64,000 nt of DNA from Candidatus Falkowbacteria bacterium (GTDB lineage: Bacteria > Patescibacteriota > Patescibacteriia > Patescibacteriales > Patescibacteriaceae). The position numbers and the translations under genes are program-made. Below the pieces are notes generated by a model, which saw only the letters and a list, made by a program, of their open reading frames with translations, did not search any database and was not told the DNA's origin. The stretch is from positions 48,088 through 112,087 of the forward strand of contig JAPLWA010000006.1 in NCBI GenBank assembly GCA_026396835.1, read 5' to 3'. Below, piece by piece: positions 40,804-49,393 of the stretch (its first letter is position 1; each line of letters begins with the position of its first letter).

Positions 40804-41604
40804 TCAGATGACCGCTTTTTTATTTTTTAAAAAAACTAAACAAACACCAGCCATGATCATAATCAAACTTACTATCTGTGGCCAGCGTAAATTAAAAATA
40901 CTCGGAGTTGAATCTATTTTTATGAGCTCTAAGATAAAACGAATCAAACCGTAGCTAATTAAATAGAAAGCTAAAATTAATTTATCATTAACTTTTTTAT
41001 TCTTTACTAACACAAACAACCAACAACTAACTACTAGCAACAAGATTGATTCATATAAAAAGGTTGGCTGAAAATAATCGTAACTTTCATAACCCACTGG
41101 TCGCTTAAAAAGATTAATCGGAATTCCCCATGATAAATTAGTTGGACGACCAAATAACTCTTGATTAAACCAATTGCCCCATCGTCCAATCGCTTGACCT
41201 AAAGCTAATCCAGGCACAAGTGCGCCAATTATTTTCCAAATATTTATTTTTTTTAATTTCGAAAAAACTAGCAACACGATTAAACCGCCGATTATTCCAC
41301 CATGAATCGCTAAGCCGCCTTGCCAAATTTTATAAATACTAGTCGGGTGATTTATATAATATGGTAATTCTAAAATAACATCATAAAGACGCGCGCCAAT
41401 TATGCCACCAATAATTAACCAGGTTGAAGCATCTAAAATATTATCTACACTTAAATTATTTCTTAAACCTAAATACAAAAAAACTAGCAAAGCAAAAATA
41501 ATCGCCAAAGCTAGCATCACACCATACCAATAAATTGTTAGGTTTCCAATTTGTAGGGCAATTGGATATGGGGAGTAAGAATGTAGCCAATAATATATGT
41601 TCAT
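40804..41604 (-). CDS. lgt: Prolipoprotein diacylglyceryl transferase
   Basis: 266 residues with seven membrane segments. Signature: GGLAIHGGIIGGLIVL, then LGQAIGRWGNWFNQELFGRP (the Lgt motif with its essential Arg and Asn). Adds diacylglycerol to the lipobox Cys, and so serves the many lipoproteins seen in this window, together with lspA at 55126. Monocistronic. Confidence 0.95.
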   Translation of the reverse strand: MNIYYWLHSYSPYPIALQIGNLTIYWYGVMLALAIIFALLVFLYLGLRNNLSVDNILDASTWLIIGGIIGARLYDVILELPYYINHPTSIYKIWQGGLAIHGGIIGGLIVLLVFSKLKKINIWKIIGALVPGLALGQAIGRWGNWFNQELFGRPTNLSWGIPINLFKRPVGYESYDYFQPTFLYESILLLVVSCWLFVLVKNKKVNDKLILAFYLISYGLIRFILELIKIDSTPSIFNLRWPQIVSLIMIMAGVCLVFLKNKKAVI

Positions 41605-41650
41605 AGCTACATTATCTGATGATTAATAAAATGAGTCAAATAAAATTAAA

Positions 41651-41688
41651 AAAATTAGGCTACCCAACAAAAGTTGAATAGCCTACTT
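41651..41688 (-). terminator. Terminator of the 41697 lipoprotein gene
   Basis: Minus strand: AGGCTATTCAAC...GTTGGGTAGCCT followed by a T run. Confidence 0.7.
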
Positions 41689-41696
41689 AATATGAG

Positions 41697-42104
41697 CTAG
41701 TTAAATGAGAACACATTGAAATCTAATGTGTTAGTAAATATGTCCCATATAACAATGCCGGTTTCTTTTTCAACGCTTCTCAAGACAACATCTAGTTTAT
41801 GTCCTGATTTATAGGTTGTAAAATTAAACTTTGAATTTGACACATGCTCTTCTACTCTTACACGGTATGCGTAAATAGAATTATACCTGTCAAAATCAAG
41901 CTTTTTATTAGCATACAAGGAAGTGGCTTCGAAATGCCACCTATTGCCTTCTTTTTTGTCAGATAATCTCATCCCAAAATTATTAAGCTGAGCTGACAAG
42001 GTAGTCTGCGGCTGAACTTCTTCAACCTTCTTTGAACAGCCAGGTATTATCATGGCTATAAAGAAAACTAAAACAATTAATTGTTTCACGTAAACCCCTT
42101 TCAA
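41697..42104 (-). CDS. Lipoprotein of unknown function
   Basis: 135 residues, lipobox IIPGCSKK. The mature part is a small beta-rich domain (KEGNRWHFEATSLYANKKLD, YAYRVRVEEHVSNSKFNF). A PaaI-like or NTF2-like fold was considered but not supported. Separate transcription unit bounded by terminators on both sides. Confidence 0.6.
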   Translation of the reverse strand: MKGVYVKQLIVLVFFIAMIIPGCSKKVEEVQPQTTLSAQLNNFGMRLSDKKEGNRWHFEATSLYANKKLDFDRYNSIYAYRVRVEEHVSNSKFNFTTYKSGHKLDVVLRSVEKETGIVIWDIFTNTLDFNVFSFN

Positions 42105-42193
42105 TGAGCTATATTTTTAAATTATAATTATTTTTTAACTTATTCTATGAAACTTACTATATCATAATATGCTATATAAGTCAAGGAAGCAGT

Positions 42194-42222
42194 AAAAAAG
42201 CGCTCATTTTGAGCGCTTTTTA
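42194..42222 (-). terminator. Bidirectional terminator
   Basis: AAAAAAGCGCTCA-TTT-TGAGCGCTTTTTA; lies after the 42242 gene (minus strand). Confidence 0.8.
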
Positions 42223-42241
42223 ACAAAATAGCTTCAAATAT

Positions 42242-44044
42242 CTATTCCCAATAATCTACTTTGCCCGCTATTCCAAGTGGGCTTGCCTGGTGACTACCTG
42301 GCTGTAAATCTCCGACAGTCCCTCCGAGACAATAGTCTAGACTATAAGACTGGCTGCCATCTTTATTGTCTATGCGCTTATAAACATAGTCATTGTCGGT
42401 TGAGCATGAACCATCATTTCTAGGCTCGGGGTTACTTGGCACGATTGCCATGTAAGTGGTTTCCTTATAAACAAGGGGCTTACCAGGTATCACTTCGTTA
42501 CTCAGAGGATATCTATTTGCGTCATTATAGAATAGCTCTACGCCTGACATAATCTGTCGTACATCAGCTACACGCTTCGAGTCACGATCTTTTGAGCCGC
42601 TGTTTTTAGTATTAAACATTAGTTCATTAAGACTTGGTGCGTCAGCTGCTAATTTGCCTGCGCCAAGCGGGTTATAGCCGTCTTTAATCTCATTGTAATC
42701 ACTAAAACCGTCAGCGTCTGTATCTGCTTTAGCTGGATCGGTGCCGTAAACAGCCTCAACTTTATCTGGCAAACCATCAAAATCAGAATCGACTAAACCT
42801 TCATTATCTAAATTAGACGATAGCCCCTGAAACTCAGCAAACAACTCGCTAAAAACCTGCTCAACAGGCTTTGCATCTGGCGCTTCAATTTTCACCGGCT
42901 GATTAAAATTTTTAAAATTTAAAGTCAGACTAAGATTCCCGGAAGTCTTTATCTTTTCGGTTTTTTTAAAACTCGTTCCGACGTAAATTTTATAAGGCAA
43001 AAAATCTTTTTTACCAATCCAAATTTGAATATCATGAGACTCTCCAGTCTTAATTGATTCATCGAATGACTCATCAAAGGACTTATTAAAGTCGATCAGC
43101 TCCTGATCCGTCATTTTCTTTTTAGAAACTATTTCAGAAATCTCTATAAATAATTTTTTCATCTCGTCTTTTTCAACATCCAGTTTATAATGATACATAT
43201 CAAGATCTCCGATTTTTTCACTCTGCATTTTTTCTATTACTTTAAAAATTCTATACTTTTGAAAAGCTAATTTTATGTTAGTTAGTTGGTCTTGAGACAA
43301 ACCAAAATTATTTGGATTTTCACTTTCAATGTCTACTCCAACTTTCTTTAAAGACTCGGGATCAATTTTCATCCATTTATCATTTAATGGTTTTAAATCA
43401 AAGAATCCTAAATCAGGTAGCTGACTGAGTTTTAAATAGATAATTTTTCCAATAGTTCTTAAGTCTAGTGCGAAGGCTATTTCCTTTTGATTGAAGGCAT
43501 TAGTTTTTATGCCAAAAGAAAAGTAACTACTAGGATTGTCTGGGGTTTCAACATTGATTAAGCTGGAAAAATTGATTAGCAAATTATCTTTTATAGAGGT
43601 GTTCGGGTTTTCGCTACCGATCATTAAACTACTGCCTGAACCTAACATGGTGCCAGCTTCAGCTTCTGCCTTAATTTCTCCTGAATATTCAAGTGATTTA
43701 ATTTCTGCAATTTTTATGGTCATTTTTTGCAAGACAGACTCTGGTGACGGAAAAAACTTAAAATAGGCAAACGCGCTACCGCCAAGCAGAAGAAGAAAAA
43801 CTATAACAACTGAAGTTATTAGTAATAGTTTTTTATTCAAAAATTTATTTTCCCTGGAACCCGATTGACCAACATCTGCACCAGGAAATTTAAATGCTAA
43901 AGCAGGGGACACGATAGCTTTAAAAGCATCGTCAACATCAGACTGCTGCCAGCCCTTAGATAAAAGAATGATCTTAATCTGATCATCGCTCATGTTTAAC
44001 TGCTTCTGCTGTTTAACATAGTCTACTAATTGCTGATTTACCAT
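42242..44044 (-). CDS. Surface protein: UBA-like head, membrane anchor, Ca-binding repeats, pseudopilin-like end
   Basis: 600 residues from the ATG at 44044 (VNQQLVDYVKQQKQLNMSDD), a start shared by many Patescibacteria proteins; the cytoplasmic head ends at about 50. Membrane segment near 72-95 (KKLLLITSVVIVFLLLLGGS). A ~300-residue outer domain resembles lipid- or load-bearing domains of LppX/LolA shape (weak). Thrombospondin-type-3/EF-like Asp repeats follow: DSDFDGLPDKVEAVYGTDP, then DTDADGFSDYNEIKDGYNP. The C-terminus (RDSKRVADVRQIMSGVELFY, ANRYPLSN) looks like the globular part of type II/IV pseudopilins. An odd fusion; it probably sits on the cell surface. Confidence 0.7.
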   Translation of the reverse strand: MVNQQLVDYVKQQKQLNMSDDQIKIILLSKGWQQSDVDDAFKAIVSPALAFKFPGADVGQSGSRENKFLNKKLLLITSVVIVFLLLLGGSAFAYFKFFPSPESVLQKMTIKIAEIKSLEYSGEIKAEAEAGTMLGSGSSLMIGSENPNTSIKDNLLINFSSLINVETPDNPSSYFSFGIKTNAFNQKEIAFALDLRTIGKIIYLKLSQLPDLGFFDLKPLNDKWMKIDPESLKKVGVDIESENPNNFGLSQDQLTNIKLAFQKYRIFKVIEKMQSEKIGDLDMYHYKLDVEKDEMKKLFIEISEIVSKKKMTDQELIDFNKSFDESFDESIKTGESHDIQIWIGKKDFLPYKIYVGTSFKKTEKIKTSGNLSLTLNFKNFNQPVKIEAPDAKPVEQVFSELFAEFQGLSSNLDNEGLVDSDFDGLPDKVEAVYGTDPAKADTDADGFSDYNEIKDGYNPLGAGKLAADAPSLNELMFNTKNSGSKDRDSKRVADVRQIMSGVELFYNDANRYPLSNEVIPGKPLVYKETTYMAIVPSNPEPRNDGSCSTDNDYVYKRIDNKDGSQSYSLDYCLGGTVGDLQPGSHQASPLGIAGKVDYWE

Positions 44045-44099
44045 ATTATTTTTAGATAATTTATAACCACTTACACTTATATAATAAACCATATAATAA

Positions 44100-44132
44100 T
44101 AAAAAACCACTCAAGATAAGGTGGTTTTTTAT
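44100..44132 (-). terminator. Terminator after the small membrane-protein gene
   Basis: AAAAAACCAC...GTGGTTTTTTATT; just after the 44141 stop. Confidence 0.75.
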
Positions 44133-44140
44133 TACTTTAA

Positions 44141-44263
44141 CTATTTACTGGCCAAAAAGAAGTTAGCGGCTTGATCATAGCCAGAGCTATAACCAAAGTA
44201 ATAACCAGCAGCCACTCCAACAACGAGGGCTAATATAGCCCAAATGACAACTCGTGAACTCAT
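44141..44263 (-). CDS. Small membrane protein
   Basis: 40 residues from the ATG at 44263; a longer frame overlaps the upstream gene. One membrane segment (VVIWAILALVVGVAAGYYFG) with a Gly-rich turn, and a short tail. It lies between the FMN reductase and a terminator, so it is the last gene of that operon. Unknown function. Confidence 0.5.
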   Translation of the reverse strand: MSSRVVIWAILALVVGVAAGYYFGYSSGYDQAANFFLASK

Positions 44264-44288
44264 AAACTTATTATTAATAATTATTTTA

Positions 44289-44846
44289 TTAATTTTCCTT
44301 GGGTAAATCCTGCCGCGGCGCCTGCAAAGTTTTGGCATACCACAAGAGCTCATCTGTTAAGCCGGCCATTTTCTTATCCCATTCAGCTTCATCTTTTATA
44401 TTATTTGTATCATCAAACAAGCTAGCGATTGGACCAAAGTAAACACTAGTTCTAACTGGTATCATATGAAACTCAATCGCCAATAATTTTAATTGTTCAA
44501 TCGCGCGGGCGCCTCCGATTGTTCCGCTAGAAACCCCGATTAAACCTAAAGGCTTATGACTTAGTTCGTGATAAATATTATCTAATAATATCTTTAATTC
44601 ACCAGGATAGCCATGATTATACTCCGGCGTAACAATTATTAGAGCATCGGCTATATTAGCTATTTCTTTCCATGAATTTATTTTCTCATTTGAGCCATAA
44701 GTAGAACCTTGAATATAATCTCTAACATCAATCAGCTCTGTTTCTGCTCCTAGCTTTTTTACATATGACAAAACATAATTAGCTACTAACTCTGACTTTC
44801 GACCAACCCTAGCTGTACCCAGAACAATTGGAATATATAATGACAT
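44289..44846 (-). CDS. NADPH-dependent FMN reductase-like flavoprotein
   Basis: 185 residues, flavodoxin-like. IPIVLGTARVGRKSE at the N-terminus is the FMN phosphate loop, and ADALIIVTPEYNHGYPGELK holds the conserved P-E-Y-N-H-G/S motif; LGLIGVSSGTIGGARAIEQ follows. Reduces flavins or quinones using NAD(P)H. Five bases separate it from the next upstream gene. Confidence 0.85.
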   Translation of the reverse strand: MSLYIPIVLGTARVGRKSELVANYVLSYVKKLGAETELIDVRDYIQGSTYGSNEKINSWKEIANIADALIIVTPEYNHGYPGELKILLDNIYHELSHKPLGLIGVSSGTIGGARAIEQLKLLAIEFHMIPVRTSVYFGPIASLFDDTNNIKDEAEWDKKMAGLTDELLWYAKTLQAPRQDLPKEN

Positions 44847-44851
44847 AAATG

Positions 44852-45505
44852 CTACTTACATCCTAAAGCCGCCTTGCATTGTGCCTGACTTGCTGCTGGA
44901 ACGTTATCGCAGGCCGCACACTGTGCAGTTTTTAAATTATCTTTTTCTGACGAATCGGTTGTTGTGCTTGGTATTTTTGGCGTAGAACTTGGAATCATAG
45001 AACTTAAATCATTAAAAGTAACTCCAGCTGGAAGCTCAAAATATGAGTTATCTTTTGACCAATCGCCACACTTATAATTCATGGCTTTATCCAAACTAAC
45101 CGACTCCTGCTGTTCAGTTGTTTTAGCATTTTGAACATCAGCTTCGCTGGCAACAATTTTAAAACCAGTCTTTGCTCCTTCTGTCCAAGTATAAGATGTT
45201 TTATCAACCATAATCATGTGACTTTCAATTGTTTTATCATCGGCCGTAATTTTGGTGTTACCACGCATTTTTTGATCCGCTAAATAAAAAGTTCCTGTCA
45301 TGCCTTTATCGCTATAATCACACTTCATGGCTTTACCAGCTAACAATAGATCTTTTAATGACTTAGCTGGCGCCATTTGACTATCATCAGCCAAACGATT
45401 ATTAATCGCACCTTGATTTGGCTGTTCTTTTTTACCCATTGTAAAGTAAACAGCTAGACCAATAACAACGACAACTCCAATAATGATTAATATTTTTTTA
45501 TTCAT
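44852..45505 (-). CDS. Membrane-anchored protein, Cys-rich end
   Basis: 217 residues. N-terminal membrane segment (ILIIIGVVVVIGLAVYFTMG), then a beta domain with MKCDYSDKGMTGTFYLADQK and MNYKCGDWSKDNSYFELPAG; related domains appear in other Patescibacteria surface proteins. The last 25 residues have four Cys (CAACDNVPAASQAQCKAALGC). No enzymatic motif. Confidence 0.6.
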   Translation of the reverse strand: MNKKILIIIGVVVVIGLAVYFTMGKKEQPNQGAINNRLADDSQMAPAKSLKDLLLAGKAMKCDYSDKGMTGTFYLADQKMRGNTKITADDKTIESHMIMVDKTSYTWTEGAKTGFKIVASEADVQNAKTTEQQESVSLDKAMNYKCGDWSKDNSYFELPAGVTFNDLSSMIPSSTPKIPSTTTDSSEKDNLKTAQCAACDNVPAASQAQCKAALGCK

Positions 45506-45530
45506 ATAAAAATTATTTAATAATTAAAAT

Positions 45531-45641
45531 TTATAAACTAACAAATGGTTTGGCTGACATAAAAAGATAAACCACTAAAGCTAATCCTAAAATAATTCCG
45601 CTTATAATTAAAACTTGTTTGATAATTACTTCCTTGTCCAT
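45531..45641 (-). CDS. Small membrane protein
   Basis: 36 codons: VLIISGIILGLALVVYLF with short polar ends. It follows tspO by ten bases and fits the operon spacing. Frequently overlooked by gene callers because of length. Confidence 0.45.
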   Translation of the reverse strand: MDKEVIIKQVLIISGIILGLALVVYLFMSAKPFVSL

Positions 45642-45651
45642 ATTAGAATAA

Positions 45652-46143
45652 CTAGTTCAATTGCAAAATTACTAAATTCATATAAGCATCAAACAATAAC
45701 CAGACTAAATACGGTATGAGCAAGTAGGCTGCTAGAGGACGTAAACGGTAGAAATAATACATTAAAATAATAACCGCAAAAATCAAAGCTACTAAATCAA
45801 GCATAGCCAAAGAAGCACTTCTTACATAGAAAAAAATAAATGACCAGGCAATATTTAATATCCACTGAATAATCAAAACAGCCATGGCACGATTAAATAA
45901 TTTATCATTAATTTTTTTATTGTTAACTACGTCCAACAAAACAAGATACAAACTAATTCCAAGTAAAAGAAACATTACCACCCAGGCTATTGTGGCAAAC
46001 AAAGCCGATGGGCTTAATGATGATTTTTCTAACTGTGAATACCAATCATTAGGCGTGCCTATGCTCAACACGCTGCCCAAAAGACCAACTAGTTGTGATA
46101 AAACGATGCATGATATTAATAACACAATGTGTTTATTTTTCAT
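45652..46143 (-). CDS. TspO/MBR family protein
   Basis: 163 residues, five membrane segments. Typical features: DWYSQLEKSSLSPSALFATI near residues 33-52, NIAWSFIFFYVRS, and PLAAYLLIPYLVWLLFDAYMN (the W-x-x-F-A-x-x-LN-like end, here WLLFDAYMN). The family binds porphyrins or other tetrapyrroles and may act in stress signalling. Function here uncertain, as no heme pathway is visible. Confidence 0.85.
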   Translation of the reverse strand: MKNKHIVLLISCIVLSQLVGLLGSVLSIGTPNDWYSQLEKSSLSPSALFATIAWVVMFLLLGISLYLVLLDVVNNKKINDKLFNRAMAVLIIQWILNIAWSFIFFYVRSASLAMLDLVALIFAVIILMYYFYRLRPLAAYLLIPYLVWLLFDAYMNLVILQLN

Positions 46144-46154
46144 AAAATTTTAAA

Positions 46155-48176
46155 CTACTGAAAACGACTAACAATAATTTTTTGGGTCGCATCCTTATAA
46201 TTACCTGCTTTATCATAAGCTCGTAAAGTAACATTATATTTACCAGACTGAGGGAAGGGAATATATATTTCACTACCAATTGGGAAGAAAATTTCATCGT
46301 TAACCTTAATATAAAAAACTCTTTGCAAACCACTTAAGGCATCATGACCACTAGCTTGAAAACGAACCATCCCGCCAGGTTTAACTTTTGTTTCACTGGC
46401 TTTTAATTCAACCTTATCAGGCGGGGTTGTATCAACCCTAACCGTAACCTCGCCTAGATTATCTAAACCTGATGCATCTTTAGCACTTACAATGAAACGA
46501 TAAATGCCATCTCTTGGAACATTTTTATGAAGCGGCGGTAAGCTCGCTGGGCTAACAACGCAAGAGTTATCAGCCGCAGTAACAATACCGCTATACCTTG
46601 GTTCCCAAGAAATATCAACCCGACCATTAGAATACCAGCGCTCAGCATTAGGATGCGAGGGAGAAAAAACTGTTAGCTCCTTGTTTTGTTGACGATTACC
46701 TGAATTCTCAAAACGTAAAGTTGAGTCATTAGCTAAACGTAAAACACTTGTACCCAAACCATCATTGGCTAAAACCTCTGTGTCACTTAAAAATTTAATA
46801 GTTGTAGTTGTGGTATCTTCAAGTGCTTTAACAAACAAATCAGCCACAACGGCATTATTTCCAGTAAAACCAGGGTTCGGAATAATACATTCCATCTTTA
46901 TTTTACCAACTTCTGAATTGTGCTCTGATAAAATAAAATGCCCACAAATCGAACGATCCATGTCAACTGACTGGACTTTTATTTGACTAGGATTATATGA
47001 AATGGACAACCTAATAGCATTAACTGATTCATTACCAGTGTCTACTACAGCCGAAATTCTTTGCGTATAGCGACGATCAAATACTCCACCATCGGGTTGA
47101 AAACGCAAAACAGAATTATAAAGTTGATAAACCCCGCTTCTTAAGAGTGGGTATTGGCTGTAAAGGCTAGTAAACAAAGCTAGACTAGAAAAAACATAAA
47201 AAATAGCAAAAATACTTATAAATGGGCAACACCAAATATTTTGTTTTTCTTTTCTAGAGAAACGTCTATGTAAAATAAATAGAAAAAATAAAAATAGTAA
47301 AATTGGCAAAACAGCTCCTAAGGAACCAATTAAAAATATATTATTAAGCGGGATAAGAACTAGGGCGCCACCAGGCGAAGACTCTAGACCAGGAAAGATA
47401 ACATTACGAATTAAAAAAATATCTCCTTTAGCGGTGCGCACAAAACTATTATCTGAAGCATTCTTTATCCAAGCCGATTCTGGATAAAAATAAGATGAAA
47501 AAAGCTTTCTATCAGTCTCATTGGAAAAACTGGAACTATAAACACCACTATCTTTAGTATAAAAAACAATTTGTACGTCCTTATTTAAATACTTTTCAGC
47601 AAAACGACTGGCAAAACTATCATCAGCTAAATAATTAGCCGTTAAGGCTCCTATGTTTTTATTGTCCTTATGAACATCACAACCGGTTAGTAACATTAGC
47701 TGAGAAGTATCACCCGAGTTTACCTCGACCGAAGCAACTGGATCATTAGTACTAGCAATCGCTCTTCCTAGTGGTGCATTAAGAAAAAAATTATCACCTG
47801 TACGAGCAGTGGTCTTAGTTCGAACCAAGGTAAAGCCGTCTTTATTAATCGCACTCATAATACCGACGCCATACTTATTTAGCTGCCAAGGCAGAATACC
47901 AGACAAAGCCGAGATATCCTGCTTATAAACCCCGTCAACAACTTCTGGCACAAGCGCTATTTCCTGACAATGTTTTTCAAGTTTTTCTAGCTCTGTATTA
48001 ATACCACTTCTTGTATTAAGAACATAATCTCTAGAAATTTTTTCTGGAAACTTGTAGAAGGTTATATAAAAAGCAAAAAGGACAACAACAGTAGAGGCCA
48101 TTAAAAAAATAATGGCCAATTGAAATGACTTTGTCTTAAGGAGAGTAATTAGACTTGGGCTAATTGAACGTTTCAT
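46155..48176 (-). CDS. Membrane sensor-like protein fused to cohesin and Ig-like domains
   Basis: 673 residues. Membrane segment 17-42, a Cache-like extracytoplasmic domain (about 45-270: VVDGVYKQDISALSGILPW, GVGIMSAINKDGFTLVRTKT, FFLNAPLGRAIASTNDPVAS), two further membrane segments (~280-302, ~318-340), then a cohesin-like domain (AVVDTGNESVNAIRLSISYN, SQIKVQSVDMDRSICGHFIL) and two Ig-like repeats (VDTTPPDKVELKASETKVKP, YNVTLRAYDKAGNYKDATQK). No kinase, HAMP or cyclase is present, so any signal must be passed through the membrane by other means, or the protein is an attachment scaffold. The order is uncommon. Confidence 0.65.
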   Translation of the reverse strand: MKRSISPSLITLLKTKSFQLAIIFLMASTVVVLFAFYITFYKFPEKISRDYVLNTRSGINTELEKLEKHCQEIALVPEVVDGVYKQDISALSGILPWQLNKYGVGIMSAINKDGFTLVRTKTTARTGDNFFLNAPLGRAIASTNDPVASVEVNSGDTSQLMLLTGCDVHKDNKNIGALTANYLADDSFASRFAEKYLNKDVQIVFYTKDSGVYSSSFSNETDRKLFSSYFYPESAWIKNASDNSFVRTAKGDIFLIRNVIFPGLESSPGGALVLIPLNNIFLIGSLGAVLPILLFLFFLFILHRRFSRKEKQNIWCCPFISIFAIFYVFSSLALFTSLYSQYPLLRSGVYQLYNSVLRFQPDGGVFDRRYTQRISAVVDTGNESVNAIRLSISYNPSQIKVQSVDMDRSICGHFILSEHNSEVGKIKMECIIPNPGFTGNNAVVADLFVKALEDTTTTTIKFLSDTEVLANDGLGTSVLRLANDSTLRFENSGNRQQNKELTVFSPSHPNAERWYSNGRVDISWEPRYSGIVTAADNSCVVSPASLPPLHKNVPRDGIYRFIVSAKDASGLDNLGEVTVRVDTTPPDKVELKASETKVKPGGMVRFQASGHDALSGLQRVFYIKVNDEIFFPIGSEIYIPFPQSGKYNVTLRAYDKAGNYKDATQKIIVSRFQ

Positions 48177-48359
48177 TACCTATAATTATAGCTCAAAACA
48201 AACAATAACAAAATAAAAAATAGCAATAGATAACAAAACTACGGAGAGGGCGAGATTTCCTTCTGCGCTACGCTTCGGAGGACGCAGCGAGCTCGCATTG
48301 CGGAAGAGGTAGGATTTCCCGCCAAAGGCAGGTACACCCCTGGCGGAGAACAAGTTTTG
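48177..48359. other. Gap with GC-rich repeat debris
   Basis: Between the large membrane-protein gene and tRNA-Ser. Contains short GC-rich palindromes (CTCCGCAAAACTTG, CGCCAAAGGC) and no gene that I can support. Confidence 0.4.
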
Positions 48360-48446
48360 CGGAGAGGCAGGGATTTGAACCCTGGAAACCCGTGAAGGTT
48401 TACTGCTTTTCGAGAGCAGCGCTTTCAACCACTCAGCCACCTCTCC
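48360..48446 (-). tRNA. tRNA-Ser (anticodon CGA)
   Basis: Minus strand: GGAGAGG pairs with CCTCTCC; anticodon arm CTGCT-CTCGAAA-AGCAG; a long variable arm (AAACCTTCACGGGTTT) as in class II tRNAs; T arm CAGGG-TTCAAAT-CCCTG; discriminator G. 87 bases, no CCA encoded. Confidence 0.9.
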
Positions 48447-48483
48447 AAAAAAACTATAGCGCACATAAAGTGCTCTATAATTT

Positions 48484-49380
48484 TTACTTCCTGTTTCTTG
48501 TCTTTTTTAAAATAGGCTTCTTTGCCTTGCTGCTAGTAAAACTTTTTCTGTTTCTCGGATCCTGCTTGCCAAAAAACTTTTTCTTAGCCTTGGTTTTTGT
48601 TGTGTCTTTTTTAGCTTCATATCGTCTATCCTTTTTTACAACAATTTCTTTGCTATATTCTTTTAATTTAGCGACATCTTCTTTGCTTATATATTTCCAT
48701 TCGCCCCGGCGTACCCCACCAACAGTTAAGGGTCCAATCCTAACGCGCGATAAACGCGTGACATGACAATTTAATTTTCTAAACATTCTTCTAATCTGCC
48801 TTTTCTTACCTTCACCTAAGGTAACTTCAAAAGTTCTGCCTCGTAAATGTTTTATATGATCGGCTCGTACCACGCCATCACCTAAACCAATATCAACACC
48901 TTTCTTAAACTTTTCAATTAATTCAGCAATCTTCTTTTTTTCTTCCGACCTGTCAGTTCCAATGTCATGCCCCAGGGTAACAACATAAACTTTCTTAACA
49001 CCAAATTTTGGATGGGTTAAATGATAAGCTAGCTCTCCGTCATCAGTTAAAATAACTAAGCCTTCACTTTCTTTATCAAGTCGGCCAACAATACCTAAAA
49101 CTTTTTTAGTGGTTAGCAGACTAAAAATATTTTTTTCTCCAGGGAAAACCCTGGTCGTACAAACAAAGCCGGCTGGTTTGTGTAACTTAATGTAGAGAAA
49201 ATTATTTGTAAAAGATAATTTCTTATGATCAACCATAATCTCGTCAGTCGCCTCAGCGCGCTCACCTAAACGACCAGTTCGTCCATTAACAATAACGCGC
49301 CCAGATAAAATCATTCTCTCGGCCTCATGCCTTGAGCAAAGACCCGAGGAGGCAATTAATTTTTGTAAAACTATCTTCAT
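48484..49380 (-). CDS. rRNA/tRNA pseudouridine synthase, RsuA/RluB family
   Basis: 298 residues from the ATG at 49380. N-terminal S4 RNA-binding domain (KLIASSGLCSRHEAERMILS, GRVIVNGR), then the synthase domain with GRLDKESEGLVILTDDGELA (catalytic Asp in GRLDKxxxGL) and GEGKKRQIRRMFRKLNCHVT. Makes pseudouridine in rRNA. The C-terminal ~60 residues are a Lys/Arg tail not seen in E. coli. Just downstream of an O-antigen-ligase-like gene. Confidence 0.9.
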   Translation of the reverse strand: MKIVLQKLIASSGLCSRHEAERMILSGRVIVNGRTGRLGERAEATDEIMVDHKKLSFTNNFLYIKLHKPAGFVCTTRVFPGEKNIFSLLTTKKVLGIVGRLDKESEGLVILTDDGELAYHLTHPKFGVKKVYVVTLGHDIGTDRSEEKKKIAELIEKFKKGVDIGLGDGVVRADHIKHLRGRTFEVTLGEGKKRQIRRMFRKLNCHVTRLSRVRIGPLTVGGVRRGEWKYISKEDVAKLKEYSKEIVVKKDRRYEAKKDTTKTKAKKKFFGKQDPRNRKSFTSSKAKKPILKKTRNRK

Positions 49381-49393
49381 AATATTCTCCTTA

